Positions 59,641 to 64,000 of a DNA stretch of 64,000 nt are shown here, one piece after another (within the stretch, counting starts at the first letter, position 1; every line of letters begins with the position of its first letter). Origin of the DNA: Eonycteris spelaea (lineage: Eukaryota > Chordata > Mammalia > Chiroptera > Pteropodidae); NCBI GenBank assembly GCA_003508835.1, contig PUFA01000062.1, positions 4,433,001-4,497,000 of the forward strand. Reading direction: 5' to 3'. Under the pieces are notes generated by a model. It did no database searches and was not told the origin of the DNA. It worked only from the letters and a program-made list of their open reading frames with translations. Made by a program: the position numbers and the translations under genes.

Positions 59641-61739
59641 AGATGGATAGCAATTTTTTCAAGTTGAAAACTTAATGATGAAAAAAATTAATTTTTCAAA
59701 AGAAAAGCTAACAGTCATTTTATACGATTCTGGTGAAATGCTGGTTTACATTAAATAGAACAAGTTTATATCAAAACACAAACTCTGTGCCCTGTGGATC
59801 CTTTCACGCACACATATACACACACTTTCTTCTCTCTCTCTCTCTCTTTCTAATAGCAGATTTATAGTTAGAATTAATATGGGGTTCGCGGGGGGGAGGT
59901 TTCTGACAATGACCGAGTTCAGTGTGTACTTGAAAGGTTAATTTGGGGAACTTTCTTTTTTATCTGTTGTTCAACTCTTGAGGAGGATTGTTGTTAGTGT
60001 TTCTGACTTGTACACAGACATACAGTCTGGTGGGCATAGACAAACAGAGGTCTGATGTTACTCATTTAAACATCTGTTAATCACCCCATTTTATAAAAAT
60101 GTTTCGTTTTATGCCTAGTTTACTTGAAAAGGTAAAACATGATCTTATCTATATTAGTTCTTTGTGCCTTCCTTCCTCTTTGGTTTTTGTGTCATTTTAT
60201 TAAAGAACCTTAGAAATCATTTAACATTTTGATTCTGATGCCGTATTTCTAAATTACAGCTTCTGCCTCATTTTTTTTTAAATGAAATTAATGGACATAT
60301 AGAAAATTTTCCTTTCTGAAGGCAAGGTGTATAAATGTTCTCTTTGCAGAATCAGATTGTTCTAAAACAGAAATTGCTGGAACATTTGCTTATTAATACA
60401 TAAAACACAGCAACCTAAGAAATAACTAAGAATAACACAACAACCAAGTGACGAGGTTGTTTAAAAGGTCAGGTCACAGAATGACAGCAAAACTCATTTT
60501 TTCCCCCCTTTGCACCAAGAGAAATGTAGCATCTACACTGAATGAAAAACTCAGTAAACTATGAAAGCAAAAAGCCTAATAAACAATAAAGGCAAAAAAT
60601 GTCACTTCCATAAGAAAAATAACCCCTACATGTAGTTGTACTTCAGGAATTGGCTTACTTCCTTGATGATGATATTTTCATAAATGAAGATGACAGTGTC
60701 TAGTCTGAAAGACAGTGGGGTTGTTTAGCATTTTGAGTGGTATTTGAATCTTTTTTTTTTTTTGAGAGCCGCAATGACACCCTCCACAATTCTGCTCCAT
60801 CTGAATATCACCTTTTATTCTGTTCACCTATACATACAACAAAGGAATTTCCTAACAAATCACAGCTACAGGATAAAGAAAACTCTTCCTCTGCCCACCC
60901 TTCCCAACACATGTGTACACAACACACCATAACCATCCTTTAAGCACTCTCTCAGCTTCTGGGAATGTATTCTATCCCTCTGTTTTTGGATGCAACTCAA
61001 ATAAAATTCTGCTTCAGCTGGAACCTTACATCAGAGGTTCTGATGCCAACCCAGAGTATCTCTGATTCTCCCCTCCACACTTTGTTAGCCATGCCAGGAG
61101 CATCAATAATAGGTAACAGAGAGGAGTTATATGACAAGCTACTTCATTGGCTTTGCATTTGATTTTTAGATGTCTAAAATTGGATCCTTTGCAAGCAGAG
61201 GCTCTAGTCTCAAATCATAATAAAGTGACACTAATTGAATCACTCAACTCCTTTTGAAAAACCAAGAGCAATAATAAAGATAAGAAATGGCAACTAGCCA
61301 TCCTTTAAACATATGATAGAGCTTATAAACTGGGATCCATGCATCCTGGTTTGCTCTAAACAGTCTTGGTTTTATTATGCCCATTGTCTTGGTGTAATTA
61401 TCAATAGCTCCTCTTTCACTCTTAAAAATGTCCCAGTTTGAATGGCAAATGAAATGGTTACTCTATTCATAACCCACTGAGAAATTTTGTTGGCTCAATA
61501 AAACAAAAAGTTCAGATATCCAAATCATTTACCAATTTAGCCCTAACAAATCTTTATTTTTGGCATTGATCTTTTATCTGAAACTTGCTCTCCTATCTAG
61601 AATATGTCCAAACACTTGACATAGCATCACTTAAATTTAAAATATTCTAACCAGATCCCTTTCGGATAACCCTTTAAAGTTTCTCAAAATTTACCACCAT
61701 TTTCCTAATGAACATCTTTAAGTCATTTAAAATATAAAA
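59641..61739. other. Intron, mostly unassigned
   Basis: A short CT run (59829-59848) and a T run (60751-60763). No exon recognised. Confidence 0.45.
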
Positions 61740-62370
61740 ATAGCTCTTTCAACTCATCACCCAGTTGTATGATTCTTCTTAATACCTACTACTCTTCATT
61801 TCCATGCTGGACGCTCCAGGCACACTCATCATCACTTCATGTCTTAAGTACTGCAACCACCAACTGCTGTCTCCCAAATGTTTTTTCTATCCAAGCTACT
61901 CTACATACCACATTATTTCCCTGTTTAAATATTATTGGAAATTCCTTTGCCTACAGGTTAAAACTGTCCAAAAATATTACAATCTTTCTTTGACCGACCT
62001 TTCACCACTGCCCCATGCAAAATTTCTATTCCAGCCAATATATGTCTGACCATTGCCTGTAAAACAGACATACTTAGCCCATCCTCATTTCATGTCTTTG
62101 CATACTGTACATCCTTCTCACTCTCCACTCTGTTTTTTAAATCTTAGCCATCATTTAGACTTAACATAGAATGCCGTCTCTACAAAAAGCTTCTGATCAT
62201 TTCAGCCCACATCTCAGCTTCTCCCAAACTTGTTGCTATCCCATCGTTTAACCAGACTGTATACTACCTTACCAACATACTTGCCAGTAGACTATATTAG
62301 CTCCTTGGGGCCAGAATTTGTCTGGCTGTTCCTGGAACACATTGGCACATACAATTCTAAATTAATGAAT
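61740..62370 (+). repeat. LINE-2 fragment
   Basis: ctgcctacaggttaaa-like order, then tctacaaaaagcttctgatc, tagctccttggggccagaat and tctggctgttcctggaac. Strongly diverged. Confidence 0.6.
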
Positions 62371-62559
62371 AAAAAATCTCACAGTTGGACATTTCTCCAG
62401 TCATAAGTAATTGGCATTTTTAATCATTTCACTTGTTTATCCTTGTGTTTCTTATATCAACATACTGCATGCCTCAGACATACCCAGTCTTCTTTTAATA
62501 CCAGCAGGCTTTACCTGTGGAAGTACAGACCTGCTTTAAGACATCTGGGACTGACATCC

Positions 62560-62634
62560 TGTAATTTCAGGAGCCTTCCAGAGGCCTGCAGAGCCCTCCA
62601 CAGTCTAACCTTTGTTACTCCGACCTCTCATCCT

Positions 62635-62684
<50 letters not shown>

Positions 62685-63060
62685 AAGTAGTGACCTTCCC
62701 CTTCTTAATCACCTAGGAAGGCTGCTCAAGGCTCTCATACTTGCTGCTCCATCTGCCCGAAACATTTCTTGCCCCCCAGATATTCTAAGGGCTTGTTCCT
62801 CATCTCCTTAAGACTTTGGCTCAAATTTTACCTCAGTGAGGTGTTCCCCTGTCTAAATCACAATAATTCCCACCCACATTCTTATTGCCCGTGCCTCATT
62901 TATTTTTCTCCTTGGCACTTACCACTCTGTGTATTACTAATCTCATTCATTCCCTCTCTTCCTGTTAGACTGAGTGCCCTGAGCAGTGGGATTTTGGTCT
63001 GACTTTTCTGCCCTGTCTTTAGTGTCCAAATAGGTACTTAAGAAATATTTCTTCTAAAAA
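62560..63060 (+). repeat. LINE-2 3' fragment with (TC)n inside
   Basis: gactttggctcaaattttac, ctcattcattccctctcttc, tgttagactgagtgccctga and ataggtacttaagaaatatt follow the L2 3' end. A (TC)n array interrupts it at 62636-62682. Confidence 0.8.
62636..62682 (+). repeat. (TC)n microsatellite inside L2
   Basis: 47 bp of pure TC inserted or expanded in an L2 3' fragment. Confidence 0.95.
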
Positions 63061-64000
63061 TTAAAGGGAATGAAGAGAGGAGGCTTGTAGACAGTCGTTA
63101 GGAACTGTCCTTTCCGTTTTTGGAAAAACTTCCATTCCAAAGGGGCAGAAATAGGAAAAATGTGTTTCTACTTTTCCCTCAAATCCAGGAAATACCTAGA
63201 TTTTCAAGTGTTTCAAGGAAATAATAATTAGATTAGTTAATTAAATGCATGATATTTTGCTTGTTTTATTTTTTTTTAAATAAAAATGTCCATTGTGAGG
63301 GAGAATTCCGAGCAACTGTAAAAGGGGCTTAAGTTCTTTTTCTGAAAACCACAGAAAAATACATTCATACAAAACCTTTCATCTCACTATCACAGATATT
63401 TATTGTTAATATTTTGGTGCATGCCCTTTCAATAATATAATGTTAAGCTTGAGATCTTTTCATCATAATTTAATTCTCTGTAATCTAATATATTTCACTT
63501 TGGACAAAAATATGACTTCAGTAATATGTTTGTATTACAGGTGCTATAACAACTCGAAACAGCTGACATGTAAGACATTTTAAATCATTTTACCAAAATG
63601 ATTTAGTATTTAAATAGCTGAAATACTATAGCTTTCTCAAATTGTGTGAGAAATAACATGAGCATTCTTGAAGAGATTACACAGTAATTTAGGATGTAAG
63701 TATAATAACCCCTGAAGCAGTTGTTAAGGATTATTTTGAGTAAAACCGATTTAAGGATTACTATGCTTATAAACTTCTTGTGTTCCTGCACAAATCCTTA
63801 AATGATCCTTTGTGTTTAGCAGGGTTCAAAAAAAATCTTAACAAAACAAACACCAGAATATTTTGAATGACAAATTAAATTCTTTAAAAAAAATCTACAG
63901 ACATAACTTTTATGAAATTGCTTAATTGCATAATCTGGAATACATCAGATGATACTTATTAAGTTGAAGTAAACCACAATTGTAGATTGGCTGAAGAAAA
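63061..64000. other. AT-rich intron to window end
   Basis: Nothing assigned. Confidence 0.5.

Larger units (their letters stand above)
53675..64000 (+). other. ELOVL6: ELOVL6 intron downstream of the exon (3' end not in window)
   Basis: No sequence resembling the last ELOVL6 exon (Ser74 onward, HxxHH box) occurs here, so this is the 5' part of the next intron. It carries L1M and L2 relics listed separately. It contains no coding exon that I can support. Confidence 0.85.

Overview
This window is mammalian genomic DNA, almost entirely intron. It contains one protein-coding exon that can be supported: 53543-53674 on the + strand. It encodes about residues 31-73 of ELOVL6, the ER-membrane condensing enzyme that elongates C12-C16 fatty acids. 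It has an AG acceptor, a GT donor and matching phases on both sides. The 53.5 kb before it and the 10.3 kb after it read as the two flanking ELOVL6 introns. The upstream exon carrying the start codon and the large last exon lie outside the window. No bacterial, viral-genome, CRISPR or operon features are present.

The host is probably a bat, and probably a fruit bat (Pteropodidae). The best evidence is at 36263-36483: a 5S rRNA-derived head joined to an unrelated tail, with a perfect 13-bp target-site duplication. 5S-headed SINEs are known from fruit bats. The LINE-1 3' ends (41560, 21775 and 17250) look laurasiatherian/bat-like to me. The species call is inference.

Layout. 1-47685: AT-rich intron with MIR, L2, L1 and DNA-transposon relics; a nested transposon stack (7330-8720); a three-copy 46-bp tandem repeat (6411-6547); microsatellites; the 5S SINE; a 1.45 kb antisense L1 fragment; and several low-repeat, CpG-bearing patches that could be regulatory. 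47686-53376: a 5.7 kb gammaretrovirus-like (class I) endogenous retrovirus in the same orientation as ELOVL6. It has two diverged LTRs, decayed gag and protease traces, and no recognisable reverse transcriptase. 53377-53542: 166 bp of intron and the acceptor. 53543-53674: the exon. 53675-64000: downstream intron with L1M and L2 relics and a (TC)n array.

No new multi-gene system is visible. The most notable observations are the sense-oriented provirus ending 166 bp from a coding exon, a tRNA-Ile-like stretch inside its LTRs, the 5S-headed SINE, and the nested DNA transposons whose empty site is preserved in a second copy 3.2 kb away.
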